A stretch of 34,520 bases of DNA from Marinibacterium sp. (GTDB lineage: Bacteria > Pseudomonadota > Alphaproteobacteria > Rhodobacterales > Rhodobacteraceae), in assembly GCA_025800215.1 (NCBI GenBank), contig JAOXSC010000134.1:1-34520 (forward strand), written 5' to 3'. Below the pieces are notes generated by a model. That model saw only the letters and a program-made list of their open reading frames with translations. It searched no databases and had not been told where the DNA came from. The first letter of the stretch is position 1. Each line of letters begins with the position of its first letter. This document shows positions 1 to 9,301 of the stretch, in pieces. The position numbers and the translations under genes were made by a program.

Positions 1-2290
1 GGGCATCAATCACGGCATTGACCAGTGCAGGCGGTGATCCAATGGCCCCGGCTTCTCCGCAGCCCTTCACGCCCAATGGGTTATGTGTGCAGGGCGTCTG
101 GCAAGAGTGGTCCACTTCAAACATCGGCAGATCACTGGCGCGCGGCATGGCGTAATCCATATAAGACCCACTCAGCAACTGCCCGTTTTCGTCATAGACG
201 CAGCTTTCCAGCATCGCCTGACCAATGCCTTGGGCGACCCCGCCATGCACCTGACCTTCGACGATCATGGGATTGATGACATTGCCAAAATCATCTGCGG
301 CGGTGAAGCCCACGACCTCAACCTTGCCGGTGCCGGGATCAACCTCGACCTCGCAGAAATAGGCGCCTGATGGATAGGTGAAGTTCGCCGGATCATAAAA
401 CGCGGTTTCCTCCAGCCCCGGTTCAATCTCTTCCAGCGGGTAGTTATGCGGCACATAGGCCGCCAGACAGACATCGCCCCAAGCCACGGATTTATCCGTG
501 CCCGCGACCGAAAACTGTCCATCCTTCAGCTCAATATCCGCATCTGCAGCCTCCATCAGGTGGGCGGCGATCTTCTTGGCCTTGTTGATGACCTTTTCGG
601 CGGCACGCACCATGGCCGATCCGCCCACCGCGATAGAGCGGGACCCGTAGGTGCCCATACCCATTGGGGTGCGCGCCGTATCGCCGTGGACGATATCAAC
701 CTGACTTTCATCAATGCCGATCATATCCGCCACCACTTGGGCAAAGGTGGTTTCGTGCCCCTGCCCGTGGCTGTGACTGCCGGTCATCACCGCGATAGAT
801 CCGGTGGCATTGACCCGCACGGTGGCCGATTCATACAGACCTGCACGCGCGCCCAGTTGTCCGACGAGGTTTGAGGGCGCGATACCACAAGCCTCGATAT
901 AATGCGCGATGCCGAAACCACGCAGCTTGCCACGCGCCTTACTCTCTGCCACGCGGGCGTCGAAGCTGGCGTAATCTGTCAGCTCCAGCGCCTTATCCAG
1001 CGTCGCATGATAGTTGCCAGTGTCATAGGTGACGGCAACGGGCGTGTCATAGGGGAACTGTTCGGGCTTGATAAAGTTCAACCGCCGCAGCTCTGCCGGA
1101 TCCATGCCCAATTCGCGCGCGGCTTTGTCCACGACGCGTTCTAACTGGAACGTCGCCTCTGGCCGACCCGCGCCGCGATAGGCATCCACCGGCACGGTAT
1201 TGGTAAAGACCGCCTTGACGTTCACATAGACCAGCGGGGTCTTGTAGTTGCCGGCCATCAGCGTGCCATGCAGCCAGGTCGGCACCGACGGCGCAAAGGT
1301 CGACAGGTAAGCGCCCATATTGGCATAGGTTTCGGTGCGCACCGCCGTAAAGTTGTTGTCGGCATCCAGCGCCAGTTCGATCTTGGTCACGTGATCGCGG
1401 CCATGGGCGTCGGACATGAAGGCTTCGGTCCGGCTCGATGTCCATTTCACGGGGCGGTTGATCGCCTTGGCGGCAAAGGTGCAGAACGCCTCTTCGGCAT
1501 AGTGGAAGATCTTGGTGCCAAAGCCACCGCCCACATCGGGGGCGACCACGCGCAGCTTGTGTTCGGGAATGCCCAGCACAAAGGCGCCCATCAGCAGGCG
1601 GATCACATGCGGGTTCTGCGAGGTCGTATAAAGCGTGGAATCATCCGTCGAGCGGTTGTAGTCGCCGATGGCCACGCGCGGCTCCATCGGGTTGGCAACC
1701 ATGCGGTTGTTCACCAGTTCAAGCGTCGTGACATGGGCGGCGTTGCGGATCGCTTCGTCCACCGCATCACGGTTTTCTTCCACGAAGCCCCAGTCATAGC
1801 AGAGGTTCGAATTCAGATCGTCATGCACCTTGGGCGCACCGTCGGCGACGGCGGCTTTCATGTCGATCTGGGCGGGCAGCTCTTCAAGGTCCAGCTCGAT
1901 CGCCTCGGCGGCGTCGCGGGCCTGATCCAGCGTGTCGGCGACCACGGCGGCGACGATCTCGCCCACGTGGCGGATCTTGCCCTGAGCGATCACCGGGTGC
2001 GCCGGTTCCTGCATCGGTTCACCATGGCGGTCGGTGACCTGCCAGCCGCAGGGGATGCCGCCCACACCTTCAAAATCGGCGCCGGTAAAGATGCGCACCA
2101 CGCCGGGCATGGCGGCGGCCGCACTGCTGTCGATGCCGTTGATCCGCGCATGGGCCACATCGGCGCGTAGGAAAAACACATGGGACTGGCCACGCATGTT
2201 GATGTCGTCGGTATAGTTTCCGTTTCCGGTCAGGAACCGGACGTCTTCACGGCGCTTGGGGCTTGCGCCAATGCCTGAATCCTTCGGCAT
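1..2290 (-). CDS. coxL: Form II carbon monoxide dehydrogenase-type large subunit (molybdopterin subunit), 3' end cut by window edge
   Basis: Large, molybdenum cofactor-binding subunit of a xanthine-oxidase-family hydroxylase; in CO dehydrogenase it holds the Mo site that oxidises CO in a heterotrimer with CoxM and CoxS. About 763 residues are visible from the ATG at 2290, which follows a strong AGGGAGGAG ribosome site. The N-terminal part ([17 protein letters not shown]) is typical of the family. The active-site loop reads AYRGAGR (near 1180), the form II signature, not the AYxCSFR of proven form I CO dehydrogenases. The catalytic glutamate motif [14 protein letters not shown] lies at about 37-78, so only some tens of C-terminal residues are missing. 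It follows coxS by 96 bp on the same strand. Form II enzymes are only weakly tied to CO oxidation, so another small substrate (aldehyde or heterocycle) is possible. Confidence 0.9.
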   Translation of the reverse strand, partial: MPKDSGIGASPKRREDVRFLTGNGNYTDDINMRGQSHVFFLRADVAHARINGIDSSAAAAMPGVVRIFTGADFEGVGGIPCGWQVTDRHGEPMQEPAHPVIAQGKIRHVGEIVAAVVADTLDQARDAAEAIELDLEELPAQIDMKAAVADGAPKVHDDLNSNLCYDWGFVEENRDAVDEAIRNAAHVTTLELVNNRMVANPMEPRVAIGDYNRSTDDSTLYTTSQNPHVIRLLMGAFVLGIPEHKLRVVAPDVGGGFGTKIFHYAEEAFCTFAAKAINRPVKWTSSRTEAFMSDAHGRDHVTKIELALDADNNFTAVRTETYANMGAYLSTFAPSVPTWLHGTLMAGNYKTPLVYVNVKAVFTNTVPVDAYRGAGRPEATFQLERVVDKAARELGMDPAELRRLNFIKPEQFPYDTPVAVTYDTGNYHATLDKALELTDYASFDARVAESKARGKLRGFGIAHYIEACGIAPSNLVGQLGARAGLYESATVRVNATGSIAVMTGSHSHGQGHETTFAQVVADMIGIDESQVDIVHGDTARTPMGMGTYGSRSIAVGGSAMVRAAEKVINKAKKIAAHLMEAADADIELKDGQFSVAGTDKSVAWGDVCLAAYVPHNYPLEEIEPGLEETAFYDPANFTYPSGAYFCEVEVDPGTGKVEVVGFTAADDFGNVINPMIVEGQVHGGVAQGIGQAMLESCVYDENGQLLSGSYMDYAMPRASDLPMFEVDHSCQTPCTHNPLGVKGCGEAGAIGSPPALVNAVIDA

Positions 2291-2386
2291 GGTTGAAACT
2301 CCTCCCTGGAATGTCATGCCCATGCCCGGCGACCGCGCCGCCCGATGGCAGCACCCTGTCAGGCCGGGATGGGGCAGGATCTGTGG

Positions 2387-2872
2387 TTATTCGGCGGCCA
2401 CAGCCGACGCATCCTGACCGGATGCAGCCATGATGGCCTTGACGATGTTGTGGTACCCGGTGCAGCGGCACAGATTGCCTTCGAGATAGTCGCGGATCTC
2501 GGCCTCGGTCGGTTTGGGGTTGTCCTTGAGCAGGGCCGCCGCCGACATCACCATGCCCGGCGTGCAGAACCCGCATTGCAGCCCGTGATGATCCTGAAAT
2601 GCCTGCTGAATGGTGTTGAGCGTACCATCCGCATGGGCCTGCCCTTCGATGGTAGCCACGTCGGCGCCATCGGCTTCGGCAGCCAGCATGGTGCAGGATT
2701 TCACCGCCTTGCCATCCACATGCACAACGCACACACCGCATTGCGACGTGTCGCATCCCACATGCGTGCCGGTCAGCCCCAGCGTTTCGCGCAGGAATTG
2801 CGACAGGAGTGTGCGGCCCTCAACCTCGCCCGATCGCTCGGTGCCGTTCACGGTCATGGTGACCTGTGTCAT
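2387..2872 (-). CDS. coxS: CO dehydrogenase-type small subunit, two [2Fe-2S] clusters
   Basis: Iron-sulfur subunit passing electrons from the Mo site of CoxL to the FAD subunit. The 161-residue product has the usual family length. The N-terminal plant-ferredoxin cluster is bound by Cys40, Cys45, Cys48 and Cys60 ([10 protein letters not shown]). The second cluster uses Cys100, Cys103, Cys134 and Cys136 (QCGFCTPGM and [10 protein letters not shown]). The chosen ATG at 2872 is preceded by GGGAGGGAC, and the conserved protein begins at [10 protein letters not shown]; an in-frame extension upstream has no family similarity. The gene sits directly before coxL, matching the S-L order of form II loci. 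The 103-bp gap to the upstream molybdopterin-binding gene may contain a promoter, but I could not assign one. Confidence 0.95.
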   Translation of the reverse strand: MTQVTMTVNGTERSGEVEGRTLLSQFLRETLGLTGTHVGCDTSQCGVCVVHVDGKAVKSCTMLAAEADGADVATIEGQAHADGTLNTIQQAFQDHHGLQCGFCTPGMVMSAAALLKDNPKPTEAEIRDYLEGNLCRCTGYHNIVKAIMAASGQDASAVAAE

Positions 2873-2975
2873 GTGTCCCTCCCAGACATTTTGGTACCTG
2901 GGGTCAAGGATAAGCACGGGCGTTGTGCCCTGAAAAGCAATACTTTGGTTTAGGTTCCCGGTTGCCCGCCCGCGA

Positions 2976-3980
2976 TCAGCGGCCCCTGCGGGGCTGTCGG
3001 GGCTGGGGCCGCGTCGGAATTTCCTTGAGCAGCCCGCCCACCCCCATGGCCGCGATGTCGGCACCGGTGACGGGGATACCGCAGGCCACGCGCGACAGCA
3101 CCCAGTCCGCCCCGTTGAGCGCGGGCGCCCGCGCGCAGCCCGGAAGGCCGATCACGGGCCGCCCGCCCTGCTGACCCAGAAACAGCAGATTTCCGGGATC
3201 CACCGGCATGCCGAACCGGTCCACCTGCCCGCCCGCGGCGCGCACCGCCGACGGGGCCACATCGTCGATGTCCGAGGTGGCCGACCCGGTCAGGATCATC
3301 GCAATCTCGCCTTTCGCGCGGGACAGCGCATCGGCCAGCGGTGCGGTGGCGTGGGGCGTGCTGTCGATTTCGATCAGATCCATGCCAAGCGCATTGACAC
3401 GGGCGGTGATCGACGCGGTGGCCTTGGTGTCATCGGGCCCGCCGGGAATGCGGGTAAAGATCAGGGACGCGGTGCGGTGCACCGGCCCGGCCAGCCGGAT
3501 CGCAGCGCCCGCCGTGGCGCAGGCGCGGGCAACCTCTTTGGCGGGCACGGCATACGAGATGATCTTGATCGTGGCCACCATGCCGCCCGCGCCCATCTGC
3601 TGAAAGGGCGGCACCGTGGCCAGGGTGATCATCGGGTGTACGCGGTTGAAACGTTCGATGGCATCGGTGTCCATCACCACCACGCCGGGCCCGTCCGCGA
3701 TCAGGTTCACCCGCCCGGTAAAGGGCGCGCTGAGGCGCAGACCGGCCCCCGCAGGATCGGGCACAAGTGCATCGGCCAGCTGCGCGGCGGCGGCGTTTTC
3801 GTCCAGATCATCGGGGTCAAGCTGCGCCACGATGACCTCGTCAATGTCATGGCGTGCCAGCATGTCCAGATGATCGGCGCTCAGCACCTGCCCCTTGCGC
3901 AGCCGCTGCGATCCGGCCTGCACCGAATGTGCCAGCACCGCGCCCAGAGCATCGCAGGTGGGGATGGGGCCGAACCTCAT
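2976..3980 (-). CDS. Molybdopterin-binding protein (MoeA/MogA-like domain)
   Basis: A 334-residue protein with a MoCF/MoeA-like molybdopterin-binding domain in its C-terminal half: [20 protein letters not shown] corresponds to the conserved TGGTS...D loop, and [20 protein letters not shown] follows it. The N-terminal part resembles the front end of fused molybdopterin-binding/nucleotidyltransferase proteins found near molybdenum hydroxylases. Here the MobA-like transferase half is absent and the protein ends in a basic Arg/Pro tail. The start ATG overlaps the stop of the upstream xdhC gene (ATGA), so the two are probably translationally coupled. Its place between xdhC and coxS suggests a role in preparing the molybdenum cofactor (for example its cytosine dinucleotide form) for CoxL. 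The exact reaction is inferred from context. Confidence 0.75.
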   Translation of the reverse strand: MRFGPIPTCDALGAVLAHSVQAGSQRLRKGQVLSADHLDMLARHDIDEVIVAQLDPDDLDENAAAAQLADALVPDPAGAGLRLSAPFTGRVNLIADGPGVVVMDTDAIERFNRVHPMITLATVPPFQQMGAGGMVATIKIISYAVPAKEVARACATAGAAIRLAGPVHRTASLIFTRIPGGPDDTKATASITARVNALGMDLIEIDSTPHATAPLADALSRAKGEIAMILTGSATSDIDDVAPSAVRAAGGQVDRFGMPVDPGNLLFLGQQGGRPVIGLPGCARAPALNGADWVLSRVACGIPVTGADIAAMGVGGLLKEIPTRPQPRQPRRGR

Positions 3981-4948
3981 GGCGTGGCCCCGCGCAGCAC
4001 GGCCGTCATTTCCGCCAGGATCGACACGGCGATCTCCGCCGGTCCGGCGGCGCCGATATTCAGCCCCACCGGGCCATGGATGCGCGCGATCTGATCCGCG
4101 TCAAAGCCGCGTTCGGTCAGGCGCGCCACCCGTTTGGCATGGGTGCGCGTGGACCCGAGCGCACCGATATAGAAACAGCCCGAGCGCAATGCGGCCTCGA
4201 GCGCGGGGTCATCAAGCTTGGGGTCATGGGTCAGCAGAACCACCCCGGTGCGCGGGTCCAGCCCAAGGGCGGCCACCGCTTCATCCGGCCAGTCATTGAG
4301 GATGGTTTCGCCCGGAAACCGCGCCTGCGATCCGAATGTGTCGCGCGGGTCGATCAGCACCGGATCATAGCCCGCGATCCGCGCCATCGGCACCAGCGCC
4401 TGCGCGATATGCACCGCCCCCACCACGATCAGCCGCAGCGGCGGGTTGTGCACGGCCACAAAGGTGTCACCGTCATCTTCCAGGCCCGAGCGGTCCATGC
4501 GCAGGCGGTCGGCATAGCCGTCCTGAACCAGGCGCCGGGCGCCCGTGGTCAGGTTCACCTCATAGGCGAGCGCCCGGCGGTCGGCGCGCGCGGCAACCAG
4601 ATCGGCGAGCATCGGCTCGGGCAGCGCATCGCCCACCGGTTCCACCAGCACGCGGATAGTGCCGCCGCAGGCCAGCCCAACGGCAAAGGCATCATCATCG
4701 CTGACCCCGAATTCCAACAGCCGGTGCTGGCCGTCTTCAATCGCCTCGAGCGCTTCGACCACCACCGCCCCTTCGACGCAGCCCCCCGACACCGAGCCGT
4801 GGATGTCGCCCGTGCCGCTCACGGCCAGCTGCGATCCCACCCGGCGCGGGGCGCTGCCCCAGGTTTCAACCACCGTGGCCAGCGCCGCCCCCACGCCCGA
4901 ACGATGCCATGACAGCGCGGTTTCGGGGCTGTTGTCAAAACGGTCCAT
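3977..4948 (-). CDS. XdhC/CoxF family molybdenum-cofactor insertion factor
   Basis: XdhC-family proteins bind and protect the molybdenum cofactor, assist its sulfuration and deliver it to xanthine dehydrogenase or CO dehydrogenase large subunits. The 323-residue product shows the N-terminal XdhC/CoxI domain (ETWGSAPRRVGSQLAV, then GSVSGGCVEGAV, residues about 25-65) and the C-terminal Rossmann domain (LRLIVVGAVHIAQALVPMA, GALGSTRTHAKR, GLNIGAAGPAEIAVSILAE). The ATG at 4948 was chosen because AGGAGAG lies just upstream and the conserved region starts soon after; an upstream in-frame extension lacks similarity. It overlaps the downstream molybdopterin-binding gene by 4 bp. It follows a 416-bp non-coding gap after coxE, so it may head its own transcript. 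Confidence 0.88.
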   Translation of the reverse strand: MDRFDNSPETALSWHRSGVGAALATVVETWGSAPRRVGSQLAVSGTGDIHGSVSGGCVEGAVVVEALEAIEDGQHRLLEFGVSDDDAFAVGLACGGTIRVLVEPVGDALPEPMLADLVAARADRRALAYEVNLTTGARRLVQDGYADRLRMDRSGLEDDGDTFVAVHNPPLRLIVVGAVHIAQALVPMARIAGYDPVLIDPRDTFGSQARFPGETILNDWPDEAVAALGLDPRTGVVLLTHDPKLDDPALEAALRSGCFYIGALGSTRTHAKRVARLTERGFDADQIARIHGPVGLNIGAAGPAEIAVSILAEMTAVLRGATP

Positions 4949-5364
4949 GGGGCTCTCCTGTCCGGGGCATCGCGGGATCTTGGGTGTGTCGGGATAGGGC
5001 AAGATATGGGGCGCCCCCTTGGTCCTTGCCAGAGGCGGCGCGGCGGTTGCGGCCCGGTCCCGGAAGTGACCAGGCCGCTGGTGCCACACCACTCACGAAA
5101 AGCGGCACCACATGAAGGGCGGACAAGCCCTTCATCTCCAGGTCCGGCGACATCGCAGACCGGACCACTTTGACGGGCAGGCGCAGGGCAGGACCTGCTA
5201 CGCCAGTCCACGCGCCCTGCGGGCCGCGCGGTAAGCTGGACGCGTGATGCGCAGAACCCATCATCCGGTCAAGCGCAACGTGACCTGATTTGTATCAGAT
5301 GCACGCAAAACAGGCGAAATAGTGCCATCCGGCCAATATGTCACACCTATTATCAGTCCACATA
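4949..5364. other. 416-bp non-coding gap inside the cox locus
   Basis: No convincing gene lies here on either strand; open frames crossing it lack family similarity and good starts. The part next to coxE (about 5280-5370) is clearly more AT-rich than its surroundings, as expected for a promoter region serving the downstream xdhC-to-coxL genes. It contains the small inverted repeat CTGAT-TTGT-ATCAG (5285-5298) and a longer hairpin at 5112-5135. No -35/-10 pair was convincing enough to list. Confidence 0.5.
5112..5135. repeat. Perfect 9-bp inverted repeat (hairpin) upstream of xdhC
   Basis: ATGAAGGGC and GCCCTTCAT are separated by 6 bp (GGACAA). There is no T-run on either side, so it is not a classical intrinsic terminator. 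It could be an RNA hairpin in the leader of the xdhC transcript or a protein-binding site. Confidence 0.55.
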
Positions 5365-6615
5365 TCATATCAGGCCACGCAGCCTTGCCAGCTCACCCAT
5401 GTCCTGCGGCTGGGAAATCACGCGGGCCAGATCTTCGAGCGACGCAATGGAGTGGCCCGCGCGAAAACTGTCCACATGGGGCAGCATGGCGGCGATGCCG
5501 CGCGCCTTGGGGGCAAACCCGTCCCACCGCAGCAGCGGGTTCAGCCAGATCAGCCGCCGCGCCGACAGGTGCAGGCGCTGCATTTCATGGGCCAAAGCGT
5601 CGGGGTCGTCGCGATCAAGCCCGTCGGTGATCAGCAGCACCACCGCCCCCTGCCCCATGACCCGGCGCGACCAGTCCTTGTTGAAGCTGCGCAGGCAGTG
5701 GCCGATGCGGGTGCCGCCTTCCCAGTCCTGCGCTTCGGCCCCGGCGGCGGCCAGCGCCGCGTCCACGTCGCGGGTGGCCAGATGCCGGGTGATGTTGGTC
5801 AGCTGCGTGCCAAAGGTAAAGGCATGCACCTTGGCCCAGCCCGCGCCCTTGGCATTCGACACCGCGTGCAGAAAATGCAGGATCAGGCGGGAATACTGGC
5901 TCATGGAGCCTGAAATATCGCAGATCGTCACCAGATTGGGCCAGCGCAGCCGGTGATCGTGGCGGGCCAGATCATGCAGTTCGCCGCCCTGACGCATGGC
6001 GCCGCGCAGGGTGCGGCGCGGATCCACCCGGCCACGCAGGCTGGCCCCCATGCGCCGCGATGCGATGGGTTTGACCGGCAGGGTCAGCCGCGCCAGCATG
6101 CGCTTGGCCTGGGCGATCTCATCGGTGCTCATCTGTTCGAAATCCAGCGTGCGCAGGCGCTCTTCGGCGGACATGGTCAGGGTTGCGTCGATCTCGATTT
6201 CGGTCCCGTCTTCATCATCGGGTTGGTCCGGGGGCGGGTCGCGTTCGGCGCCGTCCAGCAACGCTTCGGCGGCGCGCTTTTCGGCGGCCTGAGCGGTGCG
6301 ATCTTCCTGCACGCCGCGAATGGCGGGCAGCAGCATCGACATCATATGTTCCAGATAGCGCGGATCACGCCAGTAGAGGCGGAAGATCTGGCCGAACACC
6401 GCCCGGTGTTCGGGCCGGTTCACGAAACAGGCATGCAGCGTCCAGTAGAAATCGCGCTTTTCGGTAAAGCCCGCGGCTTCGACCGCGCGGATCGCATCAA
6501 TCACCCGTCCCGGCCCGATGGGCAGCCCCGCCTTGCGCAGGGCGCGCGCGAAATGGATGATGTTCTGCGCCAGTTTGGGATCGTCGGGAATGTCGATCGG
6601 GGCGTATTCGGGCAT
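5365..6615 (-). CDS. coxE: VWA-domain protein of the CoxE family
   Basis: CoxE works with the MoxR-type ATPase CoxD in maturing the metal centre of CO dehydrogenase; MoxR/VWA pairs in general act as chaperones for metal insertion. The 416-residue protein has a helical N-terminal half (IIHFARALRKAGLPIGPGRV, then the FYWTLHACFVNRPEHRAVF region), an acidic linker (about residues 125-150) and a C-terminal VWA domain. The metal-ion-dependent adhesion site is visible as CDISGSMS (DxSxS, near residue 232), with the later elements GGTRIGHCL and VVLLITDGLDRDD. It starts 3 bp after the coxD stop codon, so the two are almost certainly co-transcribed. No signal peptide is seen, so it should be cytoplasmic. 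Confidence 0.9.
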   Translation of the reverse strand: MPEYAPIDIPDDPKLAQNIIHFARALRKAGLPIGPGRVIDAIRAVEAAGFTEKRDFYWTLHACFVNRPEHRAVFGQIFRLYWRDPRYLEHMMSMLLPAIRGVQEDRTAQAAEKRAAEALLDGAERDPPPDQPDDEDGTEIEIDATLTMSAEERLRTLDFEQMSTDEIAQAKRMLARLTLPVKPIASRRMGASLRGRVDPRRTLRGAMRQGGELHDLARHDHRLRWPNLVTICDISGSMSQYSRLILHFLHAVSNAKGAGWAKVHAFTFGTQLTNITRHLATRDVDAALAAAGAEAQDWEGGTRIGHCLRSFNKDWSRRVMGQGAVVLLITDGLDRDDPDALAHEMQRLHLSARRLIWLNPLLRWDGFAPKARGIAAMLPHVDSFRAGHSIASLEDLARVISQPQDMGELARLRGLI

Positions 6616-6618
6616 GGG

Positions 6619-7527
6619 TCAGGCCGGTTCCAGCGCTGCCTTGGCCTGATCGAGAATGCGCTTGGCCTCGGACCCTTCGAGCCGCTGGATGTCGTCCTGA
6701 TATTTCAGGATCGCCCCCAGCGTATCGGCAATCACCTCGGGGCTGAGGTTGATCACATCCAGTGCCAGCAGGCATTTGGCCCAGTCGATGGTTTCGGCCA
6801 CGCCCGGCTTCTTGAACAAATCCTCGGTGCGCAGCGCCTGCACAAAGCCCACGATTTCACGGCTGAGCGCGGCCGACGCTTCGGGGGCACGCGCATTGAG
6901 GATTTCCACCTCGCGGGGGAAATCGGGGTAATCGACCCAATGATACAAGCAGCGCCGCTTGAGCGCATCATGCACTTCGCGGGTGCGGTTGGATGTCAGG
7001 ATCACGATGGGCGGTTCGGCGGCCTTGATCGTGCCCAGTTCGGGAATGGTCACCTGAAAATCGCTGAGCGCCTCAAGCAGGAAGGCTTCGAACGGTTCAT
7101 CGGTGCGGTCAAGCTCGTCGATCAGCAGCACCGGCGCGCCGTTTTCATCGGAGCGCATGGCCTGCAGAAGCGGGCGTTCGATCAGGTATTCGGGGCCGAA
7201 AAGCTCGGTCTGCAGCGCGCCACGATCGGCCCCGCCTGCGGCTTCGGCGGTGCGGATGGCCACCATCTGGGCGGGAAAGTTCCATTCATAGACCGCCGTC
7301 GAAGCATCAAGCCCTTCGTAGCATTGCAGCCGGATCAGCCGCCGCCCAAGCGCCAGGCTGAGCGCCTTGGCGATTTCGGTCTTGCCGACGCCGGCCTCGC
7401 CTTCCAGAAACAGCGGCCGCCCAAGCCTGAGCGACAGAAACACCACCGTGGCCAGCGCCCGGCCGCAGACATAGCCGGTCTGCCCCAGAACATCCTGAAC
7501 TTCATCAATCGACGCTGGCATGTGCAT
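6619..7527 (-). CDS. coxD: MoxR-family AAA+ ATPase
   Basis: A 302-residue AAA+ ATPase of the MoxR/CoxD type. In Oligotropha, CoxD is needed to build the sulfur- and copper-containing active site of CO dehydrogenase. Walker A is GEAGVGKT (residues 43-50), Walker B is VLLIDELDR (about 133-141) and sensor 1 is VILTSNR (about 174). Two in-frame ATGs lie two codons apart (7527 and 7521), both behind AGGGGGAAG, and either could be used. It is the first gene of the minus-strand cox set and is divergent from the plus-strand glycosyltransferase cluster, leaving about 116 bp for both promoters. The close pairing with coxE supports the CO dehydrogenase maturation role over a generic MoxR function. Confidence 0.88.
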   Translation of the reverse strand: MHMPASIDEVQDVLGQTGYVCGRALATVVFLSLRLGRPLFLEGEAGVGKTEIAKALSLALGRRLIRLQCYEGLDASTAVYEWNFPAQMVAIRTAEAAGGADRGALQTELFGPEYLIERPLLQAMRSDENGAPVLLIDELDRTDEPFEAFLLEALSDFQVTIPELGTIKAAEPPIVILTSNRTREVHDALKRRCLYHWVDYPDFPREVEILNARAPEASAALSREIVGFVQALRTEDLFKKPGVAETIDWAKCLLALDVINLSPEVIADTLGAILKYQDDIQRLEGSEAKRILDQAKAALEPA

Positions 7528-7643
7528 GTGGCTTCCCCCTCTTGGCGCCCAAAGGTGCAGCTTCGCGGGGCAAGGTCAAGCGATCAGCACACCGCCTACG
7601 CCTAAGGTCTTACGCGTTCACGCTTTGTCAGGGGGGCTGCGCT

Positions 7644-8690
7644 ATGGGATGGGGCATGACCCAGACGCCCCGCATCACCGCGATCACCTGCATGCGCAAC
7701 GAAGGCCCCTTTGTGCTGGAATGGATCGCCTATCACCGGCTGATCGGAGCGGACGGGTTTGTCATCTATACCAATGACTGCGACGACGGGACCGATGCGC
7801 TGCTGGACCGGCTGGCCGCGCGCGGGCTGGTGGCGCATCTGCCCAACCCCGCGCAGGGGCGCGCCTATCAGATGGCGGCGCTGAAACACGCCCGGAGCCA
7901 TCCGCTTGTGCAGCGGGCCAACTGGATCTGGGTGGCGGATGTGGATGAGTTTCCCAATATCCACGCCCCCGGCCACCGCTTTGCCGACCTGATCGCAAGC
8001 TGCGGCGATGCGCAGGCGATCAGCCTCAGTTTTCGTCACTTTGCCAATGCCGGGGTGGATCACTTCGACGATCTGCCGGTGACGGCGCAGTTCACCCGCA
8101 CGCATAATCCCGACCTTTGGGCCGATCAGACCGCGATCGAGGTCAAGACCCTGACGCGGCGCGATTTCCCGCTGCGCTATTTTGGCGCCCACCGCCCCTT
8201 TGCCCGGCCCGGCGCGACCTTGGGGCGCTGGTGTGATGGCTCTGGCCGCCCGGTGCCCGAGGCGTTTCTGCATGCCGCCCATCGCCGCCGGATCCACAAG
8301 ATCCCCGCGCGCGGGGCGCGGGCACTGGCGACGCTGAACCACTATCCGCTGCGCGCGCTCGACAGCTATCTGGTCAAGGTCGACCGGGGCGATGTGAACC
8401 GCGCCGGGCGCGCCTTTGATCTGGCCTATTGGCAGGATCGCAATGACACCGCCTGCGAAGACCGCAGCATCGCGCGCCTGCTGCCCGATCTGCATCACGC
8501 GCTGGATGATCTGCTGGCCGATCCCGACATTGCCGCAGCCCATGCCCACTGCCTGACCCGGCACCGCGCCCGCATCGCCGCGCTGCGCGCGCGCCCCGAC
8601 ATGGCCGATCTGCGCGCCCGGCTACGCGCCGCCGCCCCCTATCCCGTGGCCGAAGCGCAGCTGCGTGCCGAACTGGGCTACCCCACATGA
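7644..8690 (+). CDS. Glycosyltransferase family 2-type protein (Glyco_tranf_2_4-like)
   Basis: Predicted cytoplasmic glycosyltransferase of about 348 residues. The N-terminus has the nucleotide-sugar fold pattern ITAITCMRNEGPFVLEWIAY, followed by IGADGFVIYTNDCDDGTDAL. The metal-binding DxD-type motif is WVADVDEFPNI (about residue 100). The C-terminal half contains LNHYPLRALDSYLVKVDRGD, which recurs almost exactly in the fused protein two genes downstream, so the two are paralogues. The ATG at 7644 is behind AGGGGGG at a 7-nt spacing; an ATG 12 bp downstream (7656) is an alternative that keeps the whole domain. No transmembrane segment is evident. The acceptor and donor are unknown; such proteins often act on cell-surface polysaccharide. 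It overlaps the next gene by 4 bp (ATGA). Confidence 0.8.
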   Translation: MGWGMTQTPRITAITCMRNEGPFVLEWIAYHRLIGADGFVIYTNDCDDGTDALLDRLAARGLVAHLPNPAQGRAYQMAALKHARSHPLVQRANWIWVADVDEFPNIHAPGHRFADLIASCGDAQAISLSFRHFANAGVDHFDDLPVTAQFTRTHNPDLWADQTAIEVKTLTRRDFPLRYFGAHRPFARPGATLGRWCDGSGRPVPEAFLHAAHRRRIHKIPARGARALATLNHYPLRALDSYLVKVDRGDVNRAGRAFDLAYWQDRNDTACEDRSIARLLPDLHHALDDLLADPDIAAAHAHCLTRHRARIAALRARPDMADLRARLRAAAPYPVAEAQLRAELGYPT

Positions 8691-9301
8691 CAGTGCGCGT
8701 GGTCAATCTGGGCCTGCCCAAATCGGGGACCACGACGCTCGCCCGTGCGCTGCGGCGGGCGGGGTTCCGGGTGGCCGATCACCGCCTGCCGACAGGCCGC
8801 AGGCGCCCCGATTTTGTGGCCGAGCGGCTCTATCGCGGCTATTTCGACAGCGGCGACCCCGGCGCGCTGCTGCCCGATCATGATGCGCTGAGCGAAATCA
8901 GCCTGCTGCGCGGCGGCAAAAGCCTTTGGCCGCAGACCGACCTGGCCCTGATCGAGGCGCTGCGCCAGCATCATCCGGGCCTCAAGCTGGTCGCCACCCG
9001 GCGCGGGGGCGATGCGATTGCGGCCTCGATGCGGGCCTGGAACAATCTGGGCACCACCCGTCTGCCCGCGCGCGACGTGCCGGGGCTGCCGGCCGGGCAT
9101 GGCGGGTCGCAGGCCACGCTGACACGCTGGATCGACGGGCATTACGCCACGCTGGCGCGCTATTTCCGGGGCGATCCCGATTTTCTGGATCTGCCGGTGG
9201 ATGACCCCCGAACGCCCGAGCGTCTGGCCAGCCATCTGGGCTGCGCGATCCCCTGGTGGGGGCGCGCCAATGCCAACCCCACCCGCCGGGCCATGGGGTG
9301 A
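8687..9301 (+). CDS. Small sulfotransferase-family protein
   Basis: A 204-residue protein with the PAPS-binding P-loop of sulfotransferases right at its N-terminus (NLGLPKSGTTTLARALRRAG, residues 7-26). A second conserved segment, KLVATRRGGDAIAASMRAW (about residues 102-120), corresponds to the 3'-phosphate-binding region. It is short for the family, so it should have a minimal core. It would transfer sulfate from PAPS to a hydroxyl on a glycan or other acceptor. The start ATG overlaps the stop of the glycosyltransferase gene, and its stop overlaps the start of the next gene by one base (TGATG). The three genes are therefore probably translated as a coupled set, which suggests a sulfated surface or exported glycan. 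The acceptor is not shown by the sequence. Confidence 0.75.
   Translation: MTVRVVNLGLPKSGTTTLARALRRAGFRVADHRLPTGRRRPDFVAERLYRGYFDSGDPGALLPDHDALSEISLLRGGKSLWPQTDLALIEALRQHHPGLKLVATRRGGDAIAASMRAWNNLGTTRLPARDVPGLPAGHGGSQATLTRWIDGHYATLARYFRGDPDFLDLPVDDPRTPERLASHLGCAIPWWGRANANPTRRAMG

Noticed and set aside
1268-2170. 300-codon plus-strand open frame inside coxL
   Set aside because: The coxL frame on the minus strand is continuous and conserved across this stretch.
5953-7605. Long plus-strand open frame (550 codons) opposite coxE and coxD
   Set aside because: The minus strand carries clear coxE and coxD motifs; the plus-strand product shows no family pattern and reflects high-GC codon bias.
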